A stretch of DNA of 64,000 nt from Pontederia crassipes (Eukaryota > Streptophyta > Magnoliopsida > Commelinales > Pontederiaceae). The translations under genes and the position numbers were made by a program. Below the pieces are notes generated by a model. That model made no database searches, was not told the origin of the DNA, and worked only from the letters and a program-made list of their open reading frames with translations. Of this stretch, positions 51,182 through 64,000 are shown piece by piece (the stretch's first letter is position 1; every line of letters begins with the position of its first letter). Location: contig CM060189.1 of assembly GCA_030549335.1 (NCBI GenBank), positions 54,979,453-55,043,452 on the forward strand. The letters are read 5' to 3'.

Positions 51182-52130
51182 ACTCTGCAAGAAAAGGCCT
51201 TGTGAAGTAAGATCAATGACTTCTTCTCAAAAAAAAAAAAAAAAAAGATCAATGACTTGAAACAATTCGTAGAATTGAAGAATACTTAACAGAAGTAGAG
51301 CAGATTAGCTATTCATCTTCTTGGGTCGACACCGCCACGATCAGCGAAGAGTCGGGTGGCATCCGCACGTAAAGAATCCCGTCTTCATAAGGCGAGATGC
51401 TGCTTGACCATGAGTTTTTGGAGAGCTTCTCCCACTGCGCGGCGAGGCACATCCCCAACCTAATCGACGCATTCCTGACAAAATCAAGAAGATTTCATCA
51501 AATTCGTGCAAGAATGGATTTAAAAAGACGGCGGAAGAATAAGCAATTACATCTAATGTAGCATAAAGAAAAGAAAGAATTAGGGTTTGGAGCGGGAGCA
51601 GTTCTTTACTTGCGAAAGCAGAGATCCATTGTCTGCAGGAGGAAGAGAGCGTCGCCGTGGGCGATGGAGATGTGGACCTTGAGGGCATGGGCGTACTTGG
51701 ATGGGCTGCGGAGGCGGGAGAGGCCGCGGAAGCGGGGGCGGTCGCAGGTGAGGGGACGATGCCAGGGCGAGCGCCAGGGGATTCGTCAACCGCCACGGCC
51801 GGAGGCAGAAGGCGCAACTTGGAAGGATGCAGGAGCACTGTCGACGTGAAGACGAGTCCTGATCGCGGATTGGAGGGGACAGGAGGAGAACAGCTCAGAA
51901 GGTGTTTGCGAAGTTGTACCTGTGACGTCGCCGGCGGCAGCGAAACGGAAGAAGGAATGAGACGCGAGGAGGAGGACGATGAGGACGGGGGCGAAGAGGT
52001 TGGCATTGATTTGAAACGTTTCTTGAGGCACGTGCCACAATGATTTGAACTAGAGAAAGAGAGATGGCAACGGTCACGGAAGCGATGGAGGTTCAAACTT
52101 CACCCACAAAAACTACTAATGTAATAAATA
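51182..52130 (-). pseudogene. NEMP-like exon 1-2 unit, extra copy B-III
   Basis: A tandem extra copy of the 5' part of the gene found only in segment B. Exon 2 (51,317-51,474) is whole like that of A-II, and exon 1 is at 51,610-52,006. The left edge joins TTTTTTATATTAC to TCTGCAAGAAAAGG, the exon 3 acceptor region, so the unit runs from there to the AT-rich upstream DNA. It is closer to A-II in exon 2 than B-II is. Confidence 0.82.
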
Positions 52131-52608
52131 AATATATATATATATATATATATATATTGATTAACTTAAATTTTAGAAAATACGAAAGAGTTATAAATAT
52201 ATATAGCAATTAATTAAAAACTGACTTATTTTTTTATATTACCTCTTGAACATTTTATTTTTTTATATTACACAGAAATAACAGTTGCATCTTCTATAAC
52301 TTTAAAAAATGTTCAAATGTAAGGAGTTCCGATGTATTATCGTAAAAAAATCATTTTAGTTTATAAAATTTTAATGTTCTGTCGGCGATACATGTAATTC
52401 TTTTCTTTAATTATAATTGTAATCTTATATTTTTTATTCCATTTACAAAAAGAGGCTAAAAAGATATAAGATAAAAGAGAATAATGGGTATCCCCACAAC
52501 TTAAATGACGGTTGGCGCATATCTAAAAAATTTAAGTGAGATTTGGCTTGGTTCGACTCGTGGTTCGGAATTCGATCTGCCATGGTTCGCACAGACCGGT
52601 TCCAAGGG
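52131..52608. other. AT-rich spacer (copy B)
   Basis: Counterpart of 16,540-17,003, with a (TA)n tract at about 52,133-52,157. No gene. Confidence 0.5.
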
Positions 52609-53310
52609 TATAAAAAGATGAAAACCCTAAGATTGTCTCATTTTCTCCTCTCCTCTCTCTCCTCTTCGTTTCTACTCCGCACCACCTCTCCTCCTCTCTG
52701 CGCGCGGCTGCCCGACGCCGACGAGCCTCCAACTCCTCTCTCCAACGCTCATCACGGCATATCTGCCCACCGTGCGACGGCATCCGAGCTCTTCAGCGCT
52801 TCACCTCCGCGCGGCGACCTCCTCTGCTTCATCTGCCCACCGCTGACCCCCGCTCTCCTCTCCTCTGCTCTCTCTCCGCGCATGGCGGACGACTGCGGAG
52901 ACGGCTGTTTTCTCCCCCTGCGCAGGATGGTTACCCCCTGCGCCGGCAACCTCCGCGACGACTCGAGCATCGGATCTCGCCCTTCATCAATCCCCGACCA
53001 GATCTCCGTGTGAAGAGAGCCTGATCCAACCATAGGCGAGTAGATCTGACATCGAGCACCCCACCTCGATCTCGCCGAGCGCCACCAACCTCCTATCACC
53101 TCCGCCGTGGTGCTGTTGACCTCCGTGACAACCTCCCGCAAACCTACACCACCGTCGACTCCCGCACACCGAGCGTCGCCACCCCCTCACGCCGCGTGCA
53201 CGCTCAGCGCTGCCCCATCGCCGTCGAGTTCGATCGCCTCGCCGTTGAGCCCACACGCCGCAATCCCGTCGCGCGTCCTTCATTCATTTGTAATTTTTTT
53301 TGGTTTTATT
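52609..53310 (+). other. TATA/telo-box and GC-rich leader (copy B)
   Basis: TATAAAAAG at 52,609 and AAACCCTAAG at 52,622 precede a GC-rich stretch matching 17,026-17,770. Several indels relative to copy A alter all long frames, which argues against a conserved protein. Confidence 0.4.
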
Positions 53311-53959
53311 TAGGATGATTATTGTCATATGATTTAAAGCAATTGTTGATGTAATCAGGTCGACTTGGCTTTGATGTAAATGCGCTTAAGATATATGAAA
53401 AAGTAGTAGAAAATTTCTATAATTCTTCGCTCCAGCCGTCGAGATTGGGTTATCATTCACACGTTCAAAATTGCATAACTTCTTAATCGTGGGGAGTAAT
53501 GTTGTGTCCTGCCTGTTTGGCAATTAAGAATGTATGTTGCTTTTATAACAGTTATAGATTGTAGATAGCATTAGAATCCGACTTGACGAGTCATTACTAC
53601 ATGTCGGTGTCAGGTGGTGCTTGGCGTAGATTGTCGAACTTTGGCACCCTGCTATGTCATCTCGCCTTACCATGTCCGAGGTCCGGTGGCGTTTATGTGC
53701 CCCGACATATTAATTCATGCATGCGGAGCGCTCGGTCGACGTACCCGAAGAAATGATTATCTGAATTCCATTTCGTGCACAAAAAGAAATATTAATTAGA
53801 TGACTCCATTAATAAAATAAAATAAAATGTCTACTTAAAAAATCAATAAATAAATCATTCAAACTAATCCTAATGTAACTAAAGTATTAATCAATAACTA
53901 ATTGAAAACTAATATGAAAAAAATAAATAAAATAAAATGAAAATAGAAAAGTTTTGATT
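53311..53959. other. unclassified repeat-like tract (copy B)
   Basis: Counterpart of 17,771-18,429. No gene. Confidence 0.3.
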
Positions 53960-56900
53960 TATAGTTGTCAACTTGACTTAGTCCTGACGAAGATCGAGGG
54001 CTATTTTTCTCTCCCCTTGGATTTTTCTTTGTGTTGCTTGGGAGAGAGCCCAATGTACGTCTAGTCAGTTGTGTCACCATATAGCCCAATTGTCTTTTCA
54101 AATTTCGAATTGATGCATCCTGACTAGTGACTCTAGATTCCATATCCTTTTGCAATGATTGCATGGTGTCTATGATTTGTGCCATCATCTCCTGCATGTG
54201 ATTTGATGATTGTTATTGGAGAGGTTGCCTTTTCGATATATAATCTTTTGGTGGACCAAAATGTTGGCCTTGATTCTGATTATAGGCAAACTTTGGATTG
54301 TGTCTCCAAGCATAATCTTGAAAAATGGGTTGGAAATAAAGTTAACATTTTCAATTTGATTTAAATATGAAGTGTTACCTGTAGGGCAATAATTACTTGA
54401 ATTTCCCATTAGTAACATCATTTGCTCAAATTTTTTATTAAGTGACTCCAGCCAAGCCACTACTTCAGAAGATTGTACTCCTGGTGCAGCATGTACATCA
54501 TGAGTTCGGCGAGGTGGTCTCCTTTATTGGATTGACTTGAGGGCTACAACTTCAATAATATCTTGTATCTCACTAAAGCGTTTGGATCCCAGCATTGATC
54601 CTCCTAGTTGATTGGTCAAGCTTATCTTGATTTGCAACTCGTAATCCATGGTACAAATCTTCAATCACTTGCCACTTTGAAATTCTATTATAACTCTGGC
54701 TAATAGTTCCTTATCTCATTCACATGCCTCATATAATGTCTCATTATTGCCTTGAACAAATACCCTTAACTCTCTTCGATACTTGCCTGCTTTTTGTGGT
54801 GGACAATATTTTCCAACAAACTTTTCTACTGGCTCATCCTGTAGGCAAAGTTTTGAACCATGTAGAAGCTTTGTTACGCAAAGATTGTGGAAGAATAACG
54901 TCAGTACAAACATTATTATTTTTAAAAATGCTCAAGGTGACAAAAAATTTGTCAAGGTGGTTGTGAGGGTCTTCATGTAGTCCTCCACAAATTGTGATGT
55001 TAATTATTATTTTTTGGATGCACTATTTCATTTTGTTGTTCCTGTCTCTGATTGTTGTGTGCTTATTCAGCCATCTTTCTAATATTCTTCTTTAATCGAC
55101 GAGCTGTTCTTTCAATTTTATTTCATGATTAAATTTTGAAAGTGGATTTGAACTCCCGGTGCGATGTATGGAATTATCAGAAAATTCCAGGATTAGTTGT
55201 GATTAGATCCTCAATAATACTTGCATCAACTAATTGTCAGAAATAAAAATAAAGAAAATAAATTAATAAATAAAATATGAAATAAAATACATGCAGATAA
55301 AAAAACTACAATAAAAAAATTTAATTTATTGGCAATGGCTGATTTCGTGACAAAATGAGCTGAAAATTTTAATAATATGAAAAATTCAAATTGAATTGAT
55401 TGGCTGAAATTAAATTCCATGCAAATTAGAATTAGAGAAAATTTCGTAATAAATTATGGCATGAAGTACGATAAAAAGAATTCCATGAGCAAAAATAACA
55501 CCAAATTGTTTAGAAATTTTAATCGCAAGTCACATATAAAACTCTCTGAAATTTGAAGACGTGAAATTTCCAAACGATAGAATCTCCAAACTATATTAAA
55601 AAATAATTATATCAATTTATAACTCTCGAATAATCCCCATAACCCGATAAGGCGTAAGTAAAACTCCGTAAAATGATTGGGGCCAAACTTCCGGAGGAGT
55701 CAAGAAAAAAAATCCAAAACCCAAGATTAACATGGCGAAAATATTAATAATTAATCATCACGGCCGAAAGAGAATTAAATTGACTCCTGGGCGTAAAAAT
55801 TAATTAAATCCCTGCAAACAAACCCTCCGCGTAAGAACCAAAATGATGTCGACAACTTGATTTACTTGTCCGCCAAACAGAAAGTTGTCCACGCCTCGAA
55901 CGAAATAGAATTGTATCAGCAAATTGAAAGTCATATTAATCCAACTCTTACGTATAAAGCAAGGAGACAAATGATAAGAATTATGACCGTTAAAAGAATA
56001 AAAGTCACACCGGGCGTAAGTGGATTAAGTCGAAACTTGACCCTAATAGGGCGCAAAATAGAGACCATATGTAAATTGGTTGATACAAAGTCAAATCAAT
56101 ATAGTACGCATTAATCATGGCGAAAAATAAAGTTCCGAAAATCAAACATGTCGGCCGCAAAACAACCGAGAGCCAACAAATTTGGTACTAATCTGAAAAT
56201 AAATGAAAATCTCGTGAATTTTTATCTGCAGAAGAAAAAGAATTATTAGATTATTTACACGAATAATTAAAACAAATAATACAACAATACATATTCACAT
56301 CAGATAAATATTTACAGAAAATTACAGAAAAATAATTTACAAAAAAATATTTACATATCCTAATAATTTATAAACTCAGAAATCAATTAATAAATATTTT
56401 CCGGCAACGGCGCCTAAAACTTGATGCGTAAAATTATGTAATAAAATAAAATCGCTAGCAAGTGCACTAGTCGCGCAAGTAATATAGTAAATAAGAATAA
56501 TGAGTATGGAACCATGAAGAATATTATTAATTTAATATCTAATTTTATCAATTAATAAGAGAGGAAAAACATAGGTTTTGAAAATAAGTCTTCTAATTAT
56601 AAAATAAATATTAAAATAAGATAATAATAAGATAAGATAATGGTGTTGAAGTTGGTCTTAGGATGATAACAAATTAAGAATAAATATGTGAACCAGAAAA
56701 GAAAAAAATAAATTCTTAAGATGGATTAGGAATTTTCCTAAGTTATTAATTTACAAGATTAAAATAACAGAGTCCACAAACTAATAATTTTACTATTTAA
56801 TCAAGCAAATCAAAGTATCTTAAATTTAATCAAAATTTGAACTCCCACAAACTAGTATTCATGCAGATGAGATTAAAATTAAGATGCATTAATATGAAAA

Positions 56901-58159
56901 TCCTAAACTATTAATCACCCAACAAACTAGTATAGATTAACAGACCACACAGGTCTAATTCTCCACACACTCGATATTAGACCTATGTCAATTTTTAATT
57001 TCACAATAATTCATTCAATTTAATTAAATAAAATATGAAACCAAGTAGTCCACAAACCGGTAATTACTTAACTCATAAATTCAAATAATTAAATCAAAAT
57101 CATTAAACACAACTAAAAATTGATCAAAAGAATTTTAATAATAAAATGAGGGTTCACAGAGTTTCCCTTTCAATAATAATCTCCTAAAATAAAATAATTA
57201 AAACATGGAGTTCATCCTAGAATTGTAGAGAGATAATAACAAAATACAAATGATAATTGGAAGAATTACACTAGGAATAAATCAGGGCCCTTGGATGTCG
57301 TCGGAGGGATCAGTCGTCCGATCAAATCTCTCTCTTGGTCGAAGCCTACTGACTCTCGACTCGCCGTAGAAGAAAACCACACTTCAAAGCACAAATTGGA
57401 TGAATGGTTTCGTCATCTATTTATAGGTGCGAACGAGACTTCATGTTGATTATGGGCGTAAATCGTACGGCTAGATTTAAATTCACTGGATAAAAGTTGA
57501 TATGGTCTCTCTGAGTTTCGGCCAAAATGATTACTTCTTCTAATCATTACGCCCAAAATGATAGATTCTTCTTATCTTTACTCCCTTCTTCTAATCTCGG
57601 TCAAAATGATTAGTTCTTTCAATCATTACGCCCAAAATTACGTCATACATCGATTGTTGACCAATAAGTTTCAGCCATGCATGGATTACTTCATGTTATG
57701 CCCACAAAATCAAATTGCATTTCTTTAACCCCCAAGGAAGTTGACGTAAGATTTATCCAATGAAGGTGACAACCTTAATTTTACGCCCTTAATGTGATCA
57801 TCTCCGCCAACATGTGATAAGATCTTGGAGTAAACATAATTCCTTCATACTTATTTTGCTCAAAATCTGATTGTGATGTGGTTTACGACCGATAGTTCCA
57901 ATGATAGTGCCATTTTGCCTATAATAATTCTCTTGTGGATGATAATATTTTTTACACCTTATCTCATTTGCCGACTTGCAAAATAATTATAAAAATTAAG
58001 TAAATCTCTTCTTATTAAAATATTTAAAGCGTTAATAACCAAAATTGATAAATCCGAAATTATGACTAAAATTGACCTAAAATGATGCATGCCATGATCA
58101 AATTACAGAAAAAATAATTAAAATAATAAACTAAAATATGTTATAATTTGCATGCATCA
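53960..58159 (-). mobile_element. Athila-like Ty3/gypsy fossil (copy B)
   Basis: Counterpart of 18,430-22,744. The LTR spans 58,159 down to 56,422 (1,738 bp). Its primer site, GGCGCCGTTGCCGG on the minus strand near 56,401-56,414, is better kept than in copy A and supports a tRNA-Asp primer. Gag lies at about 55,080-53,960. No polymerase or second LTR; broken. Confidence 0.75.
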
Positions 58160-58925
58160 AGGACCCCTAACAACAATATGGTTTGGTGTTGTAAAACTGT
58201 TGGGACTGCTATTCAGGATATTAGGCTCGGTCACCAAATCCAGATTGGAACTGGAGTCTCCACCGGAGTGTTCCTTGATCTATGATTATCATGTATTCCT
58301 TTCACATTGTAATGCCCCCAAAATGTACCCCGCCAATGACCGAATATACTCTAGGGTCGTTATGAGACATGACTTAGGTGTATAATAATTTGACCAAAAT
58401 AAAACTTTGACTGGTCAACATAATAGGGGCATAATTGCGAAAGGAAACATAGCTATAATTTGATTAAAAAGAGACATAATTAAAATGAATGCAAAAGTCT
58501 TAACAAGATAACATAACTAAGTCTCACATAATCTAAACATGATAGTTTGCATAAATAAATACAACTCGATGAAAATAAAAAAGAGGCTGAAGAGACTCGA
58601 TTTCATGTGCAAATATCACCATGAGCTCGATCTGTCGCCTGCGCCATCATCCTTTTTACTGGGATAGGTTATTACCTGTGACATTGAATACACAGGGAAG
58701 GTGAACCTTCCCTGTGAGCTTTGACGTCCAGTACATAATAGTCATATGACATATAAGCAGTAATGATGTCATAAATATAATAATAAATGATAGAGTCATG
58801 TAGCCATAATTGGTGCAATAACATCATGATCAAGAGGCATGATATGGAATGGCATAGCAGATATGATAATATGATAATATTATAAGTGTAACATGATAAT
58901 ATGATAAGTGTAACAAGAAGTATAA
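58160..58925. other. unclassified LTR-like tract (copy B)
   Basis: Counterpart of 22,745-23,476. It stops at TATAACC, where the sequence jumps to the DNA matching 25,386 in copy A. Confidence 0.4.
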
Positions 58926-59590
58926 CCTAAATCCCAGCTCAAAGTTAAAGTTGCAATTGCTTATTGCTTTTTGTCTCGGAACCATCGGAATAAGTTGTGC
59001 AACCATCCCGACTATCCGGGAAAAAGTTCTAGCTCATTTTAATGAGTTCACACCACATATATGAGGCCCTTCCCCAATGCCCAATTCGGGTCCGGTGGGA
59101 ACCCCCTCCTCCCACCTAGGTGAAGTCATCTCGGACGGCTCCTTTATCGAAGTCGAGGATGGGGGAGCGAAAGTTTTAATCCAATCAACTGATGGTTCTT
59201 TCTTGAATTTAGGTAGGAGCAATGCATCTATATTGCAATTAGAGGCTTATGGACTATTCAAAGGAATTAGATGGTGCCAGATAAGAGGATTTTAGAATGC
59301 CATATTGGAAAGCGACTCACAAGTTTTGGTATAGCTTGCCCACAAACAAGACAACCCCCCCTTGGATAATCTGGCATTATGTAAACAACATATTAATTTT
59401 TTTTATGTCTTTGAAATCAGGCACCGCTTAAGAGAAGTTAATGGTGTGACTGATTTTCTAGCAAATTTTAGATGTTGACGTTCCAGTATGGGCGATATTA
59501 TATGGGAGCAAGACCCCCAGTCTCCTCCATCATTTGTTTCTCGTAATAGATAATATATGGGAGCAAGACTTTTGGTTTTCATCATAATAG
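58926..59590 (+). mobile_element. LINE RNase H-like fragment (copy B)
   Basis: Only the RNase H-like part of the LINE remains (LQLEAYGLFKGIRW, VNGVTDFLANF). The zinc-binding segment seen in copy A fell in the 1.9 kb stretch missing here. Confidence 0.7.
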
Positions 59591-61368
59591 ATAATTTTCT
59601 TTCTCAAAAAGAAATTGCATTTCTTACTTTGATGACAATATTTTATATTAATGATTAATAAAATAAACTATAATATTATGATAATGATCATAATGAATTA
59701 ATGTTCATTAAAATAAGAGGAAAATGTATATGTAAAGCATTTGACATAGAATGTGTGTAGAGCACTAATTTTACTTATAAACCTAATAAAATAATTATAT
59801 ATTAATTTAAAATATATATTAAATAGATATAAGATTAATAAAATGATTAAATCAAGATCATGGAATTATTGGATGGACGTGATCAAACTATGATAACAAA
59901 TATGAGTAATTCAAATATTGTAATTTATTTAACCTTAGATGATAAATTTTTATGATCAAATTATCCAAATAAATATATATTATTTCATCTAAGAATAAGC
60001 AATTTAATCATAAATTATAATTAATTAATAAGAAATAAGCACTCTGAATGAGGTGCTCTACATATTCATTAACCTAAAAGAAGTCTTAGCACTAAATATT
60101 TAATGTCTTAACTCTATTAATTTTTTACAATATATAAATAATTATTTAGTTGTTGGAATAATTAAAATTAGATATCATAACAATATTTGTTGATATAGTT
60201 ATCCAATATATACTACAATATTTTCAAAATTTTGTTTTTAAATAATTATTACTTTACTATAATATGATCATGGTATCTAGAAATTAATTATGAAAAATTC
60301 ATAATGTTGTTTATTTATATTTGTTAAATTCAATATTTGTACCTTATCTATAATATGAAAATAAAGTTAGATATCATAACTACAATTCAATATTTGTACC
60401 TTAACTATAATATATAGTTATGAAAATAAAGGGCACTTTCAAATTTAACATCACATTTGATACATTTGATACATTAGAGCACATCTGTATGTGTTTAAAA
60501 AAAGTTTATACATGTATATTTTTATATTTCTCTCTATCAAATAAAAATATTAAATATTATTGTAACATCATAAAATTTCATTCCCAAATGTCAATGACAA
60601 TTAAGTCATTCAACTGCATTAGCCAGTTCGCTATCACATAATCATAATAAAAATATGATTTTCTATTATTGCAACGAAAACTTAAACCAATAAAATAGAA
60701 TTAAATAATCTTTCAAATATAGCAAAATACTTAATCAAAACATGTTATAGAACTGGACTCTAATAGCCATTATTAAAAACATCTTTTGAAAACATAGTAA
60801 AAAGACTCCAAATTATCATGACTCTTTATAACCTAAACCATTGTGCAATTATTTTCGTCATGAGCTGAACTGTCATCATCCATACTTTAGTTACCTCCAT
60901 GGATCCAGTGTGCAGGATTTTCCATTTAGAGTATTTAAAAGTCATGCAATGTAATGCCATGATCCTAAATACGATACTACATGATTTGCATATTCGTTTT
61001 CATATGATAGAAAAATAAACATATGCATGTCATATACTTAACATATAATTTTACATGTCAATCAATAACAATAATCTATCATCATGCATATAATATGAAA
61101 GCATGGTAAGACATGTAAAATTAATCGTCATCATACTTTTAGTACGAGAACATTCATAACAATCATACAATTCCATAGGTACATTAATTATGATATACAT
61201 AAATAAATAATCTAAGATCACAAGGCACCAAGAGGGAGTGTGAATTGGTGTTAAAATTGTCGCAAAAACTTAAAATCGATTCGTTAATATTTAAACCAAC
61301 ACAAAAGCGATCATATCACATACATATAATAAGGTAGAAAGGAGAGAGAAAGACAAACACAAGGTGCA
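59591..61368. repeat. AT-rich DNA and block R, copy 3
   Basis: Counterpart of 26,040-27,788, including the possible MITE (about 59,742-60,075) and block R from about 60,380. No gene. It breaks off at the satellite. Confidence 0.7.
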
Positions 61369-62669
61369 TCCTTTGGGTTTCCTAAGAGGTGATAGATCAC
61401 AAGAACTTTTACTCTATTTCGAATCGAAGTTGAACCGTTACAATCAATGATAAAGCTTTTAGGGATTAGAGTCTTAGAGTAAGGTTCAAAGCTATAAGTT
61501 ATAGATACTTATTACATCCTTTGAGTGTCCTAAGAGATGATAGATCTCATGAACATTAACTCCATCTGAAACCGAAGTTGAACCGTTACAATCAATGATA
61601 AAGCTATTGTTGATTAGAGTCTTAGAGTAAAGTTCAAAGCTATAAGTTATAGATATTTATTGCATCCTTTGGGTGTCTTAAGAAGTGATAGATCTTTGGA
61701 ACTTTAACTCTATTTCAAACCGAAGTTGAACCGTTACAATCAATGATAAAGCTCTTAGGGATTAGAGTCTTAGATTAAAGTTCAAAGTTATAAGTTATAG
61801 ATACTTATTACTTCCTTTGGGTGTCTTAAGAGGTGATAGATCACAACAACTTTAACTCTATTTCGAACCGAAGTTGAACCGTTATAACAATGATAAAGCT
61901 CTTGGGGATTAGAGTCTTAGTGTAAGGTTCAAAGCTATAAGTTATAGATACTTATTACATCCTTTGGGTGCTCAAAGAGGAGATAGATCACAAGAACTTT
62001 AACTTTATTTCGAACCGAATTTGAACCGTTACAAAAAATGATAAAGCTCTTGGGGATTAGAGTCATAGAGTAAGGTTCAAATCTAAAAGTTAAAGATACT
62101 TATTACATCCTTTGGGTGTCCTAAGAGGTGATAGAGATCTCAAGAACTTTAACTCTATTTCGAACCGAAGTTGAACCGTTACAATCAATGATAAAGCTCT
62201 TAGGGATTAGAGTCTTAGAGTAAGGTTCAAAGCTATAAGTTATAGATACTTATTACATCCTTTGAGTGTCCTAAGAGGTGATAGATCACAAGAACTTTAA
62301 CTCTATTTCGAACCAAAGTTGAACCGTTACAATCAATGATAAAGCTCTTGGGGATTAGAGTCTTAGAGTAACGTTCAAAGCTATAACTTATAGATACTTA
62401 TTACATCCTTTGGGTGTCCTAAGAGGTGATAGATCATAAGAACTTTAACTCTATTTCGAACCAAAATTGAACCGTTACAATCAATGATAAAACTCTTGGG
62501 GATTAGAGTCTTAGAGTAAGGTTCAAAGCTATAAGTTATAGATACTTATTACATCCTTTGGGTGTCCTAAGAGGTGATAGATCACAAGAACTTTAACTCT
62601 ATTTCGAACCAAAGTTGAACCATTACAATCAATGATAAAGCTCTTGGAGATTAGAGTCTTAGAGTAAAG
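61367..62669 (+). repeat. ~148 bp satellite array, about 8.8 units
   Basis: The word CATCCTTTG (or a one-base variant) recurs at 61,367, 61,515, 61,663, 61,811, 61,958, 62,106, 62,256, 62,404 and 62,552, a period of 147-150 bp. Every unit also carries AACTTTAACTCTATTTCGAA, GAACCGTTACAATCAATGAT and TTATAGATACTTATT with minor variants. The last unit is cut at about 62,669. The period is close to the length of DNA wrapped on a nucleosome. No coding. Confidence 0.95.
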
Positions 62670-64000
62670 TGATTTTTCCTTTTGTGTTATTTTTTAGTGA
62701 TCATAAAGTCAAGAGCTAGGAGGTAAGTGCATGAATGCGAGTGATATTTATATGTCCTTTAGTTTACATTCCACTTGTGAACTTTTTGTCTTCTTTCTTT
62801 ATTGTCCTTCACCAAGATATTGTGACATGGAGAAATTTGTTGTTGATCTCGTGTGATGGTGGTGTGTGTTTTCCCCCTCCATCTTCTTTCATGCTCTTGT
62901 TATGAAAGAAGCCATGTGTTACAATGTGTTCAATTAATTTGAAAGTTTTGCATCTATAGGATGGATCACAATTATTTTCTCCTTCTTGATTTTAACTTTT
63001 CCTTGTAAATACAAAGCATAAATATAGATAGGATGGGTAAATCATCCTAGTCTTTGCTGCATAATGATGCTGGTTTTGTTTTTTCTTTCCCTGATCCTTT
63101 AGAGCTATACATAAATATTTCTTTTCTTTTGTGTTATTTTCTAGTGACCATGAAGGCAAGAAGTAGATAAATGTATGAATACGATGGATATTTATCTGTC
63201 CTTTAGTTTTGCGTTCCGCTTGTGGACTTTTCGTCTTCGGTTTTTTGTCTTGTCTTTGATATCTTCTACGGTGACATGGAGAAATGTGTTGCTGATCTCT
63301 TGTGCACGGCAGTGTGCTTTTTGTTCCCCTGCATATTGTTTCATGCTCTAGTTTATAAAAGAAGTCATATGTTCTCAATTGATGTTAAAGTTTTGCATCA
63401 ATAGGAAGTGTATTCACAATGTCTTTGCTGATTATTTTCTCCTTCGTTATCTTAATTTTTACTTGTAAATAAAAAGCATAAATATAGATTGGATGCTTCT
63501 GGATGGATAAACCATCTTAGTCCTTGCTGGTTCTGTTTTTTGTTTCCCTGATCTACTAAGCATAAAGATTTCACCTTCTTTTGTGTTATTCTCTAGTGCT
63601 CATGAAGGCAAGAACGAGGAGGTAAATGCATGAATTTGTGTGATATTTATCTTTTCTTTAGTTTTGCATTCCGCTTGTGAACTTCGAGTGATATTTATTT
63701 GTTGTTTTTCTATTTTGTCTTCGATATCTTCTATGGTGACATGGAGAAATGTGTTGTCGATCTATTGTGCATGGTGTACTTTTATTCCCCTCTATCATGT
63801 TTCATCCCTTTGTTACGAGAGAAGCCTTATGTTCCAATGTTTTCAATTGATTTGAAAGTTTTGCGTCTATAGATCACAATCTTTGCTGATTATTTTCTCG
63901 TTCATGATCTAAATGTTTACTTGTAAATAGAGCATAGATATAAGGGTGCCTCTATATGGGTAAGCCATATTAGTCCTTGATTCTTAATTATGTGGGTTTT
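62670..64000 (+). repeat. inverted third copy of the 460 bp array
   Basis: Reverse complement of about 6,160-7,490 in copy A (41,440-42,770 in copy B), roughly three units, running off the window end. Single differences match copy A at some places and copy B at others, so it is a separate third copy and not a recent inversion of either. Confidence 0.9.

Larger units (their letters stand above)
37465..61368 (+). repeat. segmental duplication, copy B
   Basis: Direct copy of 2,199-27,788. It lacks three copy-A stretches (see copy A) and has extra DNA of its own: about one more 460 bp unit (43,500-44,400) and one more NEMP exon 1-2 unit (51,182-52,130). It ends inside AAGGTGCA at 61,368, where satellite DNA begins. 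Confidence 0.93.

Noticed and set aside
61367-62669. Calling the 148 bp satellite centromeric
   Set aside because: Only about nine units are seen and no chromatin data exist; length alone is not enough.

Overview
The window reads as nuclear DNA of a flowering plant: intron-bearing host gene fragments, plant-type SINEs, LTR fossils, a LINE tail, and a plastid insertion at the left edge. The plastid piece carries accD, which grasses lack, and an rbcL C-terminus ending EPVDKLDK, a form I associate with non-grass monocots. Family or genus cannot be told. I see no clearly intact protein-coding gene; most of what is recognisable is pseudogene or repeat.

Layout. 1-2,020: nuclear plastid DNA (NUPT) with the 3' end of rbcL, its 3' stem-loop, the spacer and a broken, truncated accD. 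2,199-27,788 (copy A) and 37,465-61,368 (copy B) are two direct copies of one ~24-25 kb segment. In order each copy holds: long repeat blocks with a MITE-like insert and a TRIM fossil; a tandem array of ~460 bp units; tandem broken copies of a NEMP (DUF2215/TMEM194, nuclear-envelope membrane protein) gene on the minus strand; a GC-rich leader with TATA box and telo-box on the plus strand; an Athila-like Ty3/gypsy fossil on the minus strand (gag plus a 1.7 kb LTR with tRNA-Asp-type primer site); an unclassified LTR-like tract; the 3' end of a LINE; and AT-rich repeat DNA. Between the copies (27,789-37,464) lie a second copy of an AT-rich block, LTR debris, Helitron-like ends and a 1.41 kb tandem duplication. 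After copy B comes a ~148 bp satellite (61,367-62,669) and then an inverted third copy of part of the 460 bp array (62,670-64,000).

How it fits together. NEMP exons can be read on the minus strand in order: signal peptide/luminal exon, the NASIRLGMCP exon, two membrane exons, the LPTG..SSLAIFAF exon, the VGVGIFLL..EDMHNP exon, and the GYWGV.KFVLTEES exon at about 9,280-9,455. The last runs directly into the 460 bp array, so the array may be an amplified 3' part of the same dead gene. Copies A and B share most lesions, so the gene was broken before the segment doubled. Copy A alone then gained two SINE-type insertions. One is a 989 bp composite carrying an exon of a PPR-protein gene, part of its intron and a SINE tail, flanked by a 19 bp target-site duplication; copy B keeps the empty site. 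This captured exon is the most unusual object here.
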